Of a stretch of 37,214 nucleotides of DNA, positions 1 through 8,323 are shown in pieces. A program made the translations under genes and the position numbers. The notes beneath the pieces were generated by a model that made no database searches, was not told where the DNA came from, and saw only the letters and a program-made list of their open reading frames with translations. The stretch's first letter is position 1. Every line of letters starts with the position of its first letter. Location: NCBI GenBank assembly GCA_030637025.1, contig DAOVVV010000026.1:1-37214 (forward strand), written 5' to 3'. This DNA comes from JAGLHV01 sp023143305 [NCBI: Clostridia bacterium] (GTDB lineage: Bacteria; CBDUZB01; JAGLHV01).

Positions 1-852
1 AGTATTGATTTAGCATAAGGAGTAACGAAAGATGTAAATAATAATGTTATTGTTACCGGCGGTAGTAGTAATGGAGCAAATGATGATTATTATACCATAA
101 AATATGATAGTAATTTAGCGGTCATTACTTCGGCGGTCTATGAGGGGGGTGGTATGGATAGGGCATATGGAGTAACGACAGATGGAAATAATAATATTAT
201 TGTTACCGGCGGTAGTAGTAATGGAGCAAATGATGATTATTATACCATAAAATATGATAGTAATTTATTAGTTATTTCTTCTGCGGTTTATGATGGGGGT
301 GATACGGATAAAGCGATAGCAGTGACGGTAGATGGAAATAATAATATTATTGTTACCGGGTATAGTCGCAACGGAGTAAATTATGATTATTATACCATAA
401 AATATGATAGTAATTTAATGGTTATTTCTTCTGCAGTCTATGATGGGGGTATTTCGAATTGGGCATGTGGAGTAACGACAGATGGAAATAATAATATTAT
501 TGTTACCGGATATAATTCTAACGGAGCAAATTATGATTATTATACCATAAAATATGATAGTAATTTGGTTGTTATTTCTTCTGCAGTCTATGATGAGGGT
601 AGTTGGGATTATGCATATGGAATAACGACAGATGGAAATAATAATATTATTGTTACCGGGTATACTTATAATGGAGCAAATTATGATTATTATACCATAA
701 AATATGATAGTAATTTAATGGTTATTTCTTCTGCAGTTTATGATGGGGGTAATAGGGATGATGCATATGGAGTAACGACAGATGGAAATAATAATATTAT
801 TATTTCCGGGTATAGTAATAATGGAGCAAGTCATGATTATTATACCATAAAA
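1..852 (+). repeat. Six tandem 150-bp coding repeats
   Basis: The block beginning GATGGAAATAATAATATTAT recurs at 181, 331, 481, 631 and 781, with a diverged copy at 31. The period is exactly 150 bp (50 codons). The copies are very similar at DNA level, which points to recent expansion or gene conversion. The array continues beyond the left edge of the window. Confidence 0.9.
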
Positions 853-1443
853 TATCTTGGTTTCCCTCAAATATTTTCTCTTTCTCCTTTTTTTGCTTCT
901 CCCGGAGAAACATTGGGTATTGTTGTTAACGGGTTAAATTTTTATAATGGAGCTAATATTGTATTTAGTGGAACAGGAATAACCATAAATTCGGTTGATT
1001 TTATTAGTGCTACTCAATTGCGAGTAAATATAACCATTGATGCTCATGTTTTTTCCGGTAGCAGGGATGTCACCGTGACTAATATTGATGAAGCATATGG
1101 AATGTTAGCCGGAGGATTTGAAATCAGGGAAAACATAGGTTATCAGGAGGAAGAAGATTCTCGTTTTGTTAAACTAAGTCCTAAGATAATTACTCCTAAT
1201 GGGGATAGAATAAATGATGCAGCAAATTTTATTTTTACCAATCCTAATAATGAAACAGCTGAGGGAATGATATTTGATTTATCGGGCAGTGTGGTGAGGG
1301 ATAACTTATCAGCAAGTAGTACGACATCTTTAACCTGGGATGGACGGGATAATAGTGGGTGTGTTGTAAGCGGCAAGGTATATATATATCAAATTAAATT
1401 GGGGCATAAAATATTTAATGGGACGGTGGTAGTGGCAAAATAA
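154..1443 (+). CDS. Repeat beta-propeller surface protein with FlgD-like C-terminus; 5' part missing and frame broken
   Basis: The protein has tandem 50-residue repeats (consensus around GVTTDGNNNIIVTGY, then DYYTIKYDSNL) like SBBP-type beta-propeller blades. An IPT/TIG-like segment follows at about residues 235-325, then a C-terminal FlgD-like Ig domain (ITPNGDRIND, DGRDNSG, GKVYIYQIK) of the kind used for surface sorting or anchoring. The repeat homology runs upstream of ATG 154 to base 1 in the same frame, but a TAA at 16-18 replaces the usual TAT (Tyr). ATG 154 lies inside a repeat and leaves no signal peptide, so it is probably not the native start, although a run of G at 145-150 looks like a ribosome site. 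The gene is either a pseudogene or a 5'-truncated remnant. Its stop codon lies in the left end of a 170-bp repeat element. Its role is inferred to be cell-surface binding. Confidence 0.6.
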   Translation: MDRAYGVTTDGNNNIIVTGGSSNGANDDYYTIKYDSNLLVISSAVYDGGDTDKAIAVTVDGNNNIIVTGYSRNGVNYDYYTIKYDSNLMVISSAVYDGGISNWACGVTTDGNNNIIVTGYNSNGANYDYYTIKYDSNLVVISSAVYDEGSWDYAYGITTDGNNNIIVTGYTYNGANYDYYTIKYDSNLMVISSAVYDGGNRDDAYGVTTDGNNNIIISGYSNNGASHDYYTIKYLGFPQIFSLSPFFASPGETLGIVVNGLNFYNGANIVFSGTGITINSVDFISATQLRVNITIDAHVFSGSRDVTVTNIDEAYGMLAGGFEIRENIGYQEEEDSRFVKLSPKIITPNGDRINDAANFIFTNPNNETAEGMIFDLSGSVVRDNLSASSTTSLTWDGRDNSGCVVSGKVYIYQIKLGHKIFNGTVVVAK

Positions 1444-1605
1444 AGCCAAAATATGTTTTTCACTAAACGCGTAATTTTGCCCTACGGGCACGCAAAAACA
1501 AGCTAAAAATGAGCAACTCGCTTTGCTCAGACAAGCTCATTTTTTTAACGCATATTTTTATTAAAATTCGCTAAGTTGTTCAAAACATATTGTGCCTTTA
1601 TTTTT
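1436..1605. repeat. 170-bp MITE-like structured element, copy 1
   Basis: This copy is about 90% identical by eye to 8051-8220 and has the same length. Its imperfect inverted ends are ATAAAGCCAAAATATGTTTT on the left and the complement of AAAACATATTGTGCCTTTAT on the right. A central hairpin pairs AAAAATGAGC with GCTCATTTTT. No protein is encoded. The left end overlaps the stop codon of the upstream propeller gene. Confidence 0.75.
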
Positions 1606-1643
1606 TTTGTTTTGCTGGAACAAAGCGACAGTCCGTCCGCTTC

Positions 1644-1663
1644 ATCCTCCGTTTCAGGAGGAT
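1644..1663. repeat. Short hairpin ahead of the aldo/keto reductase gene
   Basis: A perfect 7-bp stem ATCCTCC/GGAGGAT closes a 6-nt loop, 34 nt before the aldo/keto reductase start. No T-run follows, so it is not a standard terminator. It resembles the GC-rich hairpin repeat at 15521-15535. Confidence 0.5.
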
Positions 1664-1697
1664 AGGGTGGGAAATTTTAATTGGGAGGAAATGAATT

Positions 1698-2663
1698 ATG
1701 CAGAAAAAAAAATTAGGAAATACGGAACTTTATTTGTCTAATATTGGCTTGGGAACCTGGGCTTTAGGAGGAGGAGGGTATGCTTATGGCTGGGGGCCGC
1801 AGGATGACAAAGAGTCAATTGCTACTATTTGGCGTGCTTTGGATTTAGGAATAAACTGGATAGATACGGCTCCTGTATATGGCTTGGGGCATGCAGAAAA
1901 GGTTGTCGGTAAAGCACTGAAAGGGAAAAAAGAAGTAATAATTGCCAGTAAATGTGGTTTGGTCTGGAATGAAAAAAGAAAACTTTCCGGATGTTTAAAA
2001 CGGGCAAGTATCAGACAGGAAATAGAAGCAAGCTTAAAGCGGCTTAAAAGAGAAGTAATCGATCTTTATCAAATTCACTGGCCTGATCCGGATGAAGATA
2101 TAGAAGAAGCGTGGAGTTTTATGATGGATTTGATAAAAGAAGGAAAAATACGTTATGCCGGTGTATCTAATTTTAATTTGAAACAGTTAAAGAGAGCACA
2201 AAGTATCCAGAGTATAAGTTCGTTACAACCTCTTTATAATATGTTGATGCGTGATATTGAAGAGGGAATCCTGGAGTATTGTGCGGATAATAATGTTGGG
2301 GTGATTGTATACAGTCCTTTACAGTCGGGTTTGTTTACCGGAAAGTTTACCGGGGATAAAATAATGAATTTGCCCAAAGATGATTGGCGAAGGAAAAAGA
2401 ATTCTGAATTTCAGGAACCCCGATTAACCCCAAATCTGAAATTATTGGAGAATCTAAAGCCTTTAATTGAAAAAAGCGGTAGAACTATGGCTCAAACAGC
2501 TATTGCCTGGACCCTGCGGCGTCCGGAGGTAACGGCGGCTATTGTCGGGGCGCGGCATCCTGCTCAAATCAAAGAAACTGTTGTTGCCGGGGAAAAAATG
2601 CTTTCTCAAGAAGAAATAGATTATATAGAAATATTGCTTAAGGAAAGAAACAAGCAAAATTGA
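1698..2663 (+). CDS. Aldo/keto reductase
   Basis: A cytosolic NAD(P)H-dependent oxidoreductase of the AKR superfamily with a full-length (321 residue) TIM barrel. The catalytic tetrad is visible: Asp56 and Tyr61 in DTAPVYG, Lys85 in IIASKCG and His127 in YQIHWPD. The N-terminal LGNTELYLSNIGLGTWALGG is typical of the family. The C-terminal TAAIVGARHPAQIKE is the cofactor-phosphate binding region of AKRs. The substrate cannot be told from sequence. The start is supported by GGGAGGA about 9 nt upstream. The gene stands alone and converges on the minus-strand gene ending 25 nt downstream. Confidence 0.93.
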   Translation: MQKKKLGNTELYLSNIGLGTWALGGGGYAYGWGPQDDKESIATIWRALDLGINWIDTAPVYGLGHAEKVVGKALKGKKEVIIASKCGLVWNEKRKLSGCLKRASIRQEIEASLKRLKREVIDLYQIHWPDPDEDIEEAWSFMMDLIKEGKIRYAGVSNFNLKQLKRAQSIQSISSLQPLYNMLMRDIEEGILEYCADNNVGVIVYSPLQSGLFTGKFTGDKIMNLPKDDWRRKKNSEFQEPRLTPNLKLLENLKPLIEKSGRTMAQTAIAWTLRRPEVTAAIVGARHPAQIKETVVAGEKMLSQEEIDYIEILLKERNKQN

Positions 2664-2688
2664 AAACATGATAAAATTTAACAGGCAA

Positions 2689-4821
2689 TCAACGAATTAT
2701 TGCCAGTTTACCCTGAATTTTTTTGCCTTTATCATTGGTAATTGTATATATGTATATACCTGTACTTACTTGATGGCCATTATGATTAGTTAGATACCAC
2801 TGAACCATATTATTTTCGGATTTTAAAACATTTACCAGATTTCCGGAAACGGTAAATATTTTTATAGTACAACCTGGTGTTAGTTGATCAAAGGTGATTG
2901 GTAAATTAAAATAATTATCCGGTTTCCATGGTTGGGGATAGACCCGGACTTTATCAAGATTGAAAGGTATGGATATTGAATCATCCGGTGTGGGTGTAGG
3001 GTTTAATGGGGATAGGGTTTGATTGGAACAGATAGTACTATATTCCGATAAATTTATCATTTCATCATAAGCCCGGAGGCGGGCATAATATTTCGTACCG
3101 GAGGAAAGTCCACTGATTAAGATATTAGTTACATTACCAATATCTTTATTTTGATAGCCGATGACCGGGTTGGAAAATGATATATCTATAGATATATCCA
3201 ATAAATATCCTATTACTTCGATATTGTCAGTAGCAGCATTCCAGGAAAGAGATAAAGATGATTCCGTGGGATTGCTGAAAATAATTTGGGTGGGAGCGGA
3301 AGGTAATTCATTATCACATTCAAAAACGTCCCCAATGGCTGACCAGATAATTCTGTCCGGTGTGCTGGTATAATCGCGTGAATATTGAACTTCCTGTGCC
3401 TGGGTTACTTGTCCCTCTCCATTCCTGGCTATTACCAGATATCCCTGTGGGGTAAACTCTGAGAAAGATGTACCATTATATCTTGTCCATCCTTTCAAAA
3501 GACCTCCGACATTATAGTTAAAGACATCCTGCGTCCAGTACTTATTGCAGATAATGTCTTCCATAATATTTTCGTCATGATAGTTTATGGTTAAAAGTTG
3601 GTGTGGGGGATTTGTATTATAGGTACGTTCTTCATTAGGGAGGGTATAAGAGGTAATGAAACCCGGAGCAGAATAATATATTCCATTATGTACAAAAGCC
3701 CCGATGACTACCAGATTAGTATTACGTGTACTGTTGGGAATCATAGTTTTGTGATGATAATCTATTTCTATTAATACTTCGGTGCTTTTGTCATCCAGGG
3801 GCGTTATGCGTATGTGTTCCGGGTTACCGCGTAAGATTACCCAGTGATAGGTTAATAGTCTTTCATTGGTATCATAACTATTCTTAGCACTGATTCTCAT
3901 TTTCTGGGTATAGTTAAAATTCTTCCAGAGTCGCGAAATTGATACCGGTGTTTCATAGAGTTGTTGATTATTAATATAATCAAAATAGTTTTTCCCTTTT
4001 ATGCCGGTATAAGTATCCTCTGTTATTTGGAGTTGAACCATAGGCGGGATTTCCGTAGGTAATATTTCATTTGCCATTTGGACCATAGCCATAGCATTGT
4101 CATAATTATCAAAGGCATTTGGGTGGGCTTGACCGGACAAATATTCGGTATTACTGTTTACACGGGTTCGCCTCATAATCATCTGGATTGTGGGCATCAA
4201 TAAACCTTTCTCAATTAGCTTGGATTTGGTTTCCGGTTGAAAGGCTGCCAGTGTCCAGAAAAATTTCTTAACTTCATCAATTTCACTACCGGAAGATCCC
4301 TGTGAATTGCTGACTGAGGGTAGCATGGCATGGTAGTCATCGGTCTCGTCATGATCACGATGTTCGGGATACCAGAAAGCATTATTATTTATGTATTGTT
4401 GATATAAAATATTAGCGCCATTGGAACTCCTAATCCAATATCGTGGGAGACTAATTGTTCCGGGTAAAGAGGTATAGGCCAGGGAGGCGTTTCCGACAAT
4501 AACTTTATTTTGGTCCACTGTAGAAACGAATCCATAGGTGGGGGTCATAATCGTTACCTGGGGATGGTCGGTGGCTGCGCCGCTAAGCGAGCTATGTTGT
4601 CCATCGGCATTATGGTAATAATCTCCGGTATTTCCTGAGGCCAGACCTTGCGAGTATTTTTCTGTAAGAAAAATACAGATTGCCGAACCGGAATTACAAA
4701 TTGGAGTAGCCTGGGCAGGAGTAGCTTTACTTATTATAAAAAAAACTAAGATTAATAGACATAGAACATAATTTCCGGTGTTTATTTGTCGCCTATTTGG
4801 ATAATAATTCTTATTTGACAT
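2689..4821 (-). CDS. Large secreted protein with FN3 and FlgD-like C-terminal domain
   Basis: The product is 710 residues from the chosen ATG at 4821, which has AAGGAG 6 nt upstream; the in-frame ATG 33 nt earlier lacks such a site. An N-terminal hydrophobic segment ending ATPAQATP reads as a signal peptide. The middle of about 500 residues is unlike any family I recognise. It is rich in Tyr, Asn and Thr and contains a DHDETDDYH stretch. A fibronectin type III domain follows (about 555-640, APTQIIFSNPTESSLSLSW). The last 90 residues are a FlgD-like Ig domain (VRVYPQPWKPDNYF to GKLAIIR) like that of the propeller gene. It is probably exported to the cell surface. No catalytic site is recognised. 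Confidence 0.82.
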   Translation of the reverse strand: MSNKNYYPNRRQINTGNYVLCLLILVFFIISKATPAQATPICNSGSAICIFLTEKYSQGLASGNTGDYYHNADGQHSSLSGAATDHPQVTIMTPTYGFVSTVDQNKVIVGNASLAYTSLPGTISLPRYWIRSSNGANILYQQYINNNAFWYPEHRDHDETDDYHAMLPSVSNSQGSSGSEIDEVKKFFWTLAAFQPETKSKLIEKGLLMPTIQMIMRRTRVNSNTEYLSGQAHPNAFDNYDNAMAMVQMANEILPTEIPPMVQLQITEDTYTGIKGKNYFDYINNQQLYETPVSISRLWKNFNYTQKMRISAKNSYDTNERLLTYHWVILRGNPEHIRITPLDDKSTEVLIEIDYHHKTMIPNSTRNTNLVVIGAFVHNGIYYSAPGFITSYTLPNEERTYNTNPPHQLLTINYHDENIMEDIICNKYWTQDVFNYNVGGLLKGWTRYNGTSFSEFTPQGYLVIARNGEGQVTQAQEVQYSRDYTSTPDRIIWSAIGDVFECDNELPSAPTQIIFSNPTESSLSLSWNAATDNIEVIGYLLDISIDISFSNPVIGYQNKDIGNVTNILISGLSSGTKYYARLRAYDEMINLSEYSTICSNQTLSPLNPTPTPDDSISIPFNLDKVRVYPQPWKPDNYFNLPITFDQLTPGCTIKIFTVSGNLVNVLKSENNMVQWYLTNHNGHQVSTGIYIYTITNDKGKKIQGKLAIIR

Positions 4822-4917
4822 AATGTGCTCCTTAATATTATTATAGCACGGCACCTATTATTGTGCAATCTATGGTAGATATCGGTATACCCTTTTCAAT
4901 GTCTAAACATTAAAATC

Positions 4918-4946
4918 TTGATTTTTATCAATCAGTTAGATATAAT
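4918..4946 (+). promoter_or_regulatory. Sigma70-type promoter of the uracil-DNA glycosylase gene
   Basis: TTGATT (4918-4923), a 17-nt spacer and a perfect TATAAT (4941-4946) lie 49 nt before the gene start. The same arrangement, including the flanking TCTTGATTTTTA, precedes htpX at 18365. Confidence 0.7.
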
Positions 4947-4995
4947 AAATTCAACGGGTAAAAATTGAGTAAAATTAAAAAAGGATGGATTAATA

Positions 4996-5733
4996 ATGAA
5001 ACAGGCTAAAAATAAGGCGAAAAAGGAGTACAAAGAAATTCTTAATCTGACCGGTAAATATTTGAAACAAAGAAAAGAAACAGGGGAAAAACAGGTTTGT
5101 TTGAATAAGGATATTAAGTTCTCTCAAAGGACAAAAGTTTCGCCTCTGCCGGAAAATATTTTAAAAAAATTAGAAAATAAATTAAAAAATTGCCAAAGAT
5201 GTAATTTGGGTAAAAGCAGAACCAAATTGGTTTTTGGAGAGGGAAATGCCGGTGCCTGGCTGATGTTTGTCGGTGAAGGCCCCGGATATGATGAAGATAT
5301 GCAGGGACGCCCTTTTATTGGCCGGGCAGGAAAACTCTTGAGTAAGATTATCGAAGCGATGGAAATGAAAAGGGAAGAGGTATATATTGGCAATATTGTC
5401 AAATGTCATCCGATGATTAACCCTGAGCAGCCTCAAAAGAGGGGTAATGACCGACCGCCCCGACCGGAAGAAGTTGCTCAATGTAAACCATTTTTATTGA
5501 AACAGATAGAAATTATAAAACCAAAGATCATTTGTACCTTAGGTACTCATGCTACCCAGGCTCTTTTAGAAACAAAAGTACCTATTGGGTCTTTAAGGGG
5601 TAAGTTTCATTATTTTGGAAATTGTAAATTGATGCCCACCTATCATCCCGCAGCATTATTGCGTAACCCTGCCTGGAAAAAATTCGTTTGGGAAGATATG
5701 AAAAAAATAATGCAGGAACATAGTAAAAACTAA
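4996..5733 (+). CDS. Family 4 uracil-DNA glycosylase, iron-sulfur type
   Basis: Removes uracil from DNA in base excision repair. Four cysteines suited to a 4Fe-4S cluster are present: Cys66 and Cys69 (NCQRCNLG), Cys137 (VKCHP) and Cys163 (AQCKPF). The active-site motif GEGPGYDED (93-101) and the second motif TYHPAALLRNP (215-225) are intact. At 245 residues it is longer than the usual 200 or so because of a Lys-rich N-terminal tail of about 50 residues. Relatives are often annotated as SPO1 DNA polymerase-related proteins. A good promoter lies at 4918-4946 and an AAGGA site about 12 nt before the ATG. priA follows 101 nt downstream on the same strand. Confidence 0.95.
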   Translation: MKQAKNKAKKEYKEILNLTGKYLKQRKETGEKQVCLNKDIKFSQRTKVSPLPENILKKLENKLKNCQRCNLGKSRTKLVFGEGNAGAWLMFVGEGPGYDEDMQGRPFIGRAGKLLSKIIEAMEMKREEVYIGNIVKCHPMINPEQPQKRGNDRPPRPEEVAQCKPFLLKQIEIIKPKIICTLGTHATQALLETKVPIGSLRGKFHYFGNCKLMPTYHPAALLRNPAWKKFVWEDMKKIMQEHSKN

Positions 5734-5834
5734 AAAATATTAAGTACTAATTTCTTTCAGAGGCGATAAGCAATTCAGAGAGGAACTTAGAATTTTAAAA
5801 GTATTCTATAAAAACATGTTAAAGAAAGCGTTTA

Positions 5835-7859
5835 ATGAATATGGAAGAAAAAAAAATAATTAACATTATTTTATCTGCTCCTCTGGAAAAAACCTTTTAT
5901 TATGCTGTGCCACAGGATATATCAGAAAGGGTAGAAGTGGGAATGAGAGTGGTAGTTCCTTTTGGTAAACGCGAAGTGGAAGGTTATGTGTTAAATTTTG
6001 TTGAGCAGTCGGAAGTTAAGGGGTTTGATTTTAAGAAGGATAGATTAAAAAACATTTTAAGGATAGTAGATAAACAAGCAGTGCTATCGGACGAATTTTT
6101 TGCTTTAGGGCGGTGGATTGCTGATTATTATGCCTGTTCATGGGGAGAGGCATTAAGTGCAATTGTTCCTCCCCGATGTAGCGAAAAAAAGAGAAGAGTG
6201 CATAGAAAAGAAGAAAAAAATGTAGTTTCCAGGAAGTCTTTTTTTATACCTATGCCCCAGCAGGAAAACATTCTTAAACCGATTAGAAAATGCATTGATA
6301 AAGGTCATTATAAAACTTTTTTATTGCACGGAATAAGTGATAGCGGAAAAACGGAGGTTTATCTTCAGGCAATTGCACAAGTTTTGCAAAGGGGAAAACA
6401 GGCTTTATTTCTTGTGCCGGAAATAGCCCTTACCCCGCAGGTAATTCAACAGTTTTGTGAACGATTCGGAGAAGAAGTAGGAATTTGGCACAGTCATCTT
6501 TCCTTGAGGGAAAGATATGATACCTGGAAAGCAGTTTGTCGGGGAGATATTAAAGTGTTGATTGGGACCCGTTCGGCTGTGTTTGCCCCTTTTCCTGATT
6601 TAGGAATAATAATCATTGATGAAGAACACGAAACTTCTTTTAAACAAGAACAAAAACCGATGTATCATACCCGGGAGGTGGCTATTTTTCGTGCCCGACG
6701 GAATAATGCAGTATTGATTTTAGGTTCTGCTACACCGTCTTTAGAATCTTATTACCGGGCCAAACAAGGGGAATTTCATCTAATTTATTTAGAACACCGT
6801 ATAGAAGAAAGAAAAAAGCCCTTAGTGAGAATAGTGGATATGGCTAAGGAATTGAGAAGAAATAACCGTAAAATTCTTTCAGGAGAATTACAGGCGGATA
6901 TTTCTGAGCAAATAAAAGAATCCAGGCAAGTTATTTTATTTATGAACCGGCGTGGTTATTTTACCACTAATTTTTGTCGTAGTTGTGGTTATGTTTTGCG
7001 TTGTCCGCGGTGCAGTGTTGCTATGGTGTACCATTTAAAACAGGATGGGATGATTTGTCATTATTGCAATCATAAGGAAAAGGAACCGTCTTTATGTCCC
7101 GAATGCGAAAGTAAATATATGCGTAAATTCGGATATGGAACGGAAAAAATAGAAGAAGTGGTAAAAAAAATGTTTCCTTCTAAAAAAATCCTTCGACTGG
7201 ATTTAGATACCGCTTATAAAAAGAATACTTATCAAAAGATGTTTTCTTTATTTAAAAAAGGCAAAATAGATATTTTAATCGGCACACAAATGATTGTTAA
7301 AGGTTTTGATTTTCCGCAGGTTACTCTGGTAGGGGTCGTACTTGCTGATACAACCCTTTATCTTCCCAGTTTTCGTTCGGCAGAAACAACTTTTTCTTTG
7401 CTTACCCAGGTGGCCGGACGGGCAGGCAGAGGAAATGTTCCGGGTAAAGTAATTATTCAAACCTATAATCCCCAGCATTATAGTATTAAGGCAGCAGGGA
7501 AACTGGATTATGTCTCTTTTTATGAACAGGAAGTTAAATTTAGAGAGGATCTTGATTATCCACCTTTTAAACACTTGATAAATTTGGTAGTAAGGGGAAA
7601 GAATGTTGATAGGGTGGAGAAAGAAATAGAAAATCTTAAATCTTCCTTGAAAATGTGGATCAAAAGAGCGGGGTTAAATTTTACTATGTTGGGTCCAACG
7701 CCTGCACCCCGGGCTAAATTGTCGGGAAAATTTCGTTGGCAGATTTTAATAAAAATCGATAAAGAAGAAATGGCAAAACTTGTTTCTTTGTTACGTCTTT
7801 ACAAATGTGGAGGAGGATTATATTTAAGTATTGATGTTGACCCGATGAATGTGTTATAA
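5835..7859 (+). CDS. priA: Primosomal protein N', replication restart helicase PriA
   Basis: Superfamily 2 DNA helicase that reloads the replisome at stalled forks. The N-terminal 3'-end-binding domain spans about 1-110. Walker A is GISDSGKT (166-173), followed by the PriA signature EVYL. The DEEH box is at 262-265 and the SAT motif at 298-300. Eight zinc-binding cysteines occur as CxxC pairs at 381/384, 390/393, 408/411 and 421/424. The helicase C-lobe includes GTQMIVKGFDFP and QVAGRAGRG. At 674 residues it is slightly shorter than the E. coli protein, which is normal for the family. The ribosome site is weak (AAAG about 12 nt upstream), and ATG codons 1 and 3 are both possible starts. The order priA then fmt is a common bacterial arrangement. 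Confidence 0.97.
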   Translation: MNMEEKKIINIILSAPLEKTFYYAVPQDISERVEVGMRVVVPFGKREVEGYVLNFVEQSEVKGFDFKKDRLKNILRIVDKQAVLSDEFFALGRWIADYYACSWGEALSAIVPPRCSEKKRRVHRKEEKNVVSRKSFFIPMPQQENILKPIRKCIDKGHYKTFLLHGISDSGKTEVYLQAIAQVLQRGKQALFLVPEIALTPQVIQQFCERFGEEVGIWHSHLSLRERYDTWKAVCRGDIKVLIGTRSAVFAPFPDLGIIIIDEEHETSFKQEQKPMYHTREVAIFRARRNNAVLILGSATPSLESYYRAKQGEFHLIYLEHRIEERKKPLVRIVDMAKELRRNNRKILSGELQADISEQIKESRQVILFMNRRGYFTTNFCRSCGYVLRCPRCSVAMVYHLKQDGMICHYCNHKEKEPSLCPECESKYMRKFGYGTEKIEEVVKKMFPSKKILRLDLDTAYKKNTYQKMFSLFKKGKIDILIGTQMIVKGFDFPQVTLVGVVLADTTLYLPSFRSAETTFSLLTQVAGRAGRGNVPGKVIIQTYNPQHYSIKAAGKLDYVSFYEQEVKFREDLDYPPFKHLINLVVRGKNVDRVEKEIENLKSSLKMWIKRAGLNFTMLGPTPAPRAKLSGKFRWQILIKIDKEEMAKLVSLLRLYKCGGGLYLSIDVDPMNVL

Positions 7860-8050
7860 AGAAAAAGACAGTTAAAAGACAAACAAAAGTCCATAGTCCA
7901 CAGTCCATAGTCCACAGTCGATAGTCCATAGATAACAGATAAAAGATAAAGGCAGTTAAAAGACGGTTGAATTGGTTTTATTAGTTAAATTGGTTAAAGA
8001 CAAAAGAAAAGGACAGGCACAAAGGCATCAAGGCACAGAGGCACAAAGTA
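7860..8050. repeat. Intergenic composite repeat island 1
   Basis: No gene is seen here. Block A (7888-7941) is an array of AGTCCATAG/TCCACAG units; its 7902-7941 part matches 21951-21990 at 39 of 40 bases. Block B (8014-8052), built from GGCACAAAGG/GGCACAGAGG units, is identical over 39 bases to 22078-22116. Both blocks occur in the same order after pgk. The 170-bp element at 8051 follows directly. Confidence 0.85.
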
Positions 8051-8220
8051 AAGAATAAAGGCAAAATATGTTTTTCTCTAAACACATAATTTTACCCTGT
8101 GGGCACGCAAAAACAAGCTAAAAATAAGCAACTCGCTTTGCTCAGACAAGCTTATTTTTTTAACGCTAATTTTTGCTAAAATTTGCTAAGTCGTTCAAAA
8201 CATATTTTACCTTTATTCTT
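8051..8220. repeat. 170-bp MITE-like structured element, copy 2
   Basis: The terminal inverted repeats of 24 nt (8051-8074 and the complement of 8197-8220) match at 23 positions. The copy is about 90% identical by eye to 1436-1605. The central stem reads AAAAATAAGC/GCTTATTTTT, keeping the pairing of copy 1 through paired changes. It has no coding capacity, so a transposase acting in trans or an RNA/ssDNA role must be assumed. Confidence 0.8.
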
Positions 8221-8323
8221 TTTGTCTTGAATTTTGGATTTGGATATTAAAATTTAGTGTTTGAAATATTGTAGGAATTATAATGCCTGAAATTTTACTA
8301 ATGGTTTTAGGGAGGATTAGTTA

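Noticed and set aside
31-852. Regular repeats resembling a CRISPR or satellite array
   Set aside because: The 150-bp units are entirely in frame, encode beta-propeller blades and have no unique spacers.
1436-1605. Integron attC site
   Set aside because: No integrase or gene cassette structure, and the expected core sites at the ends are not found; inverted ends fit a MITE-like element better.
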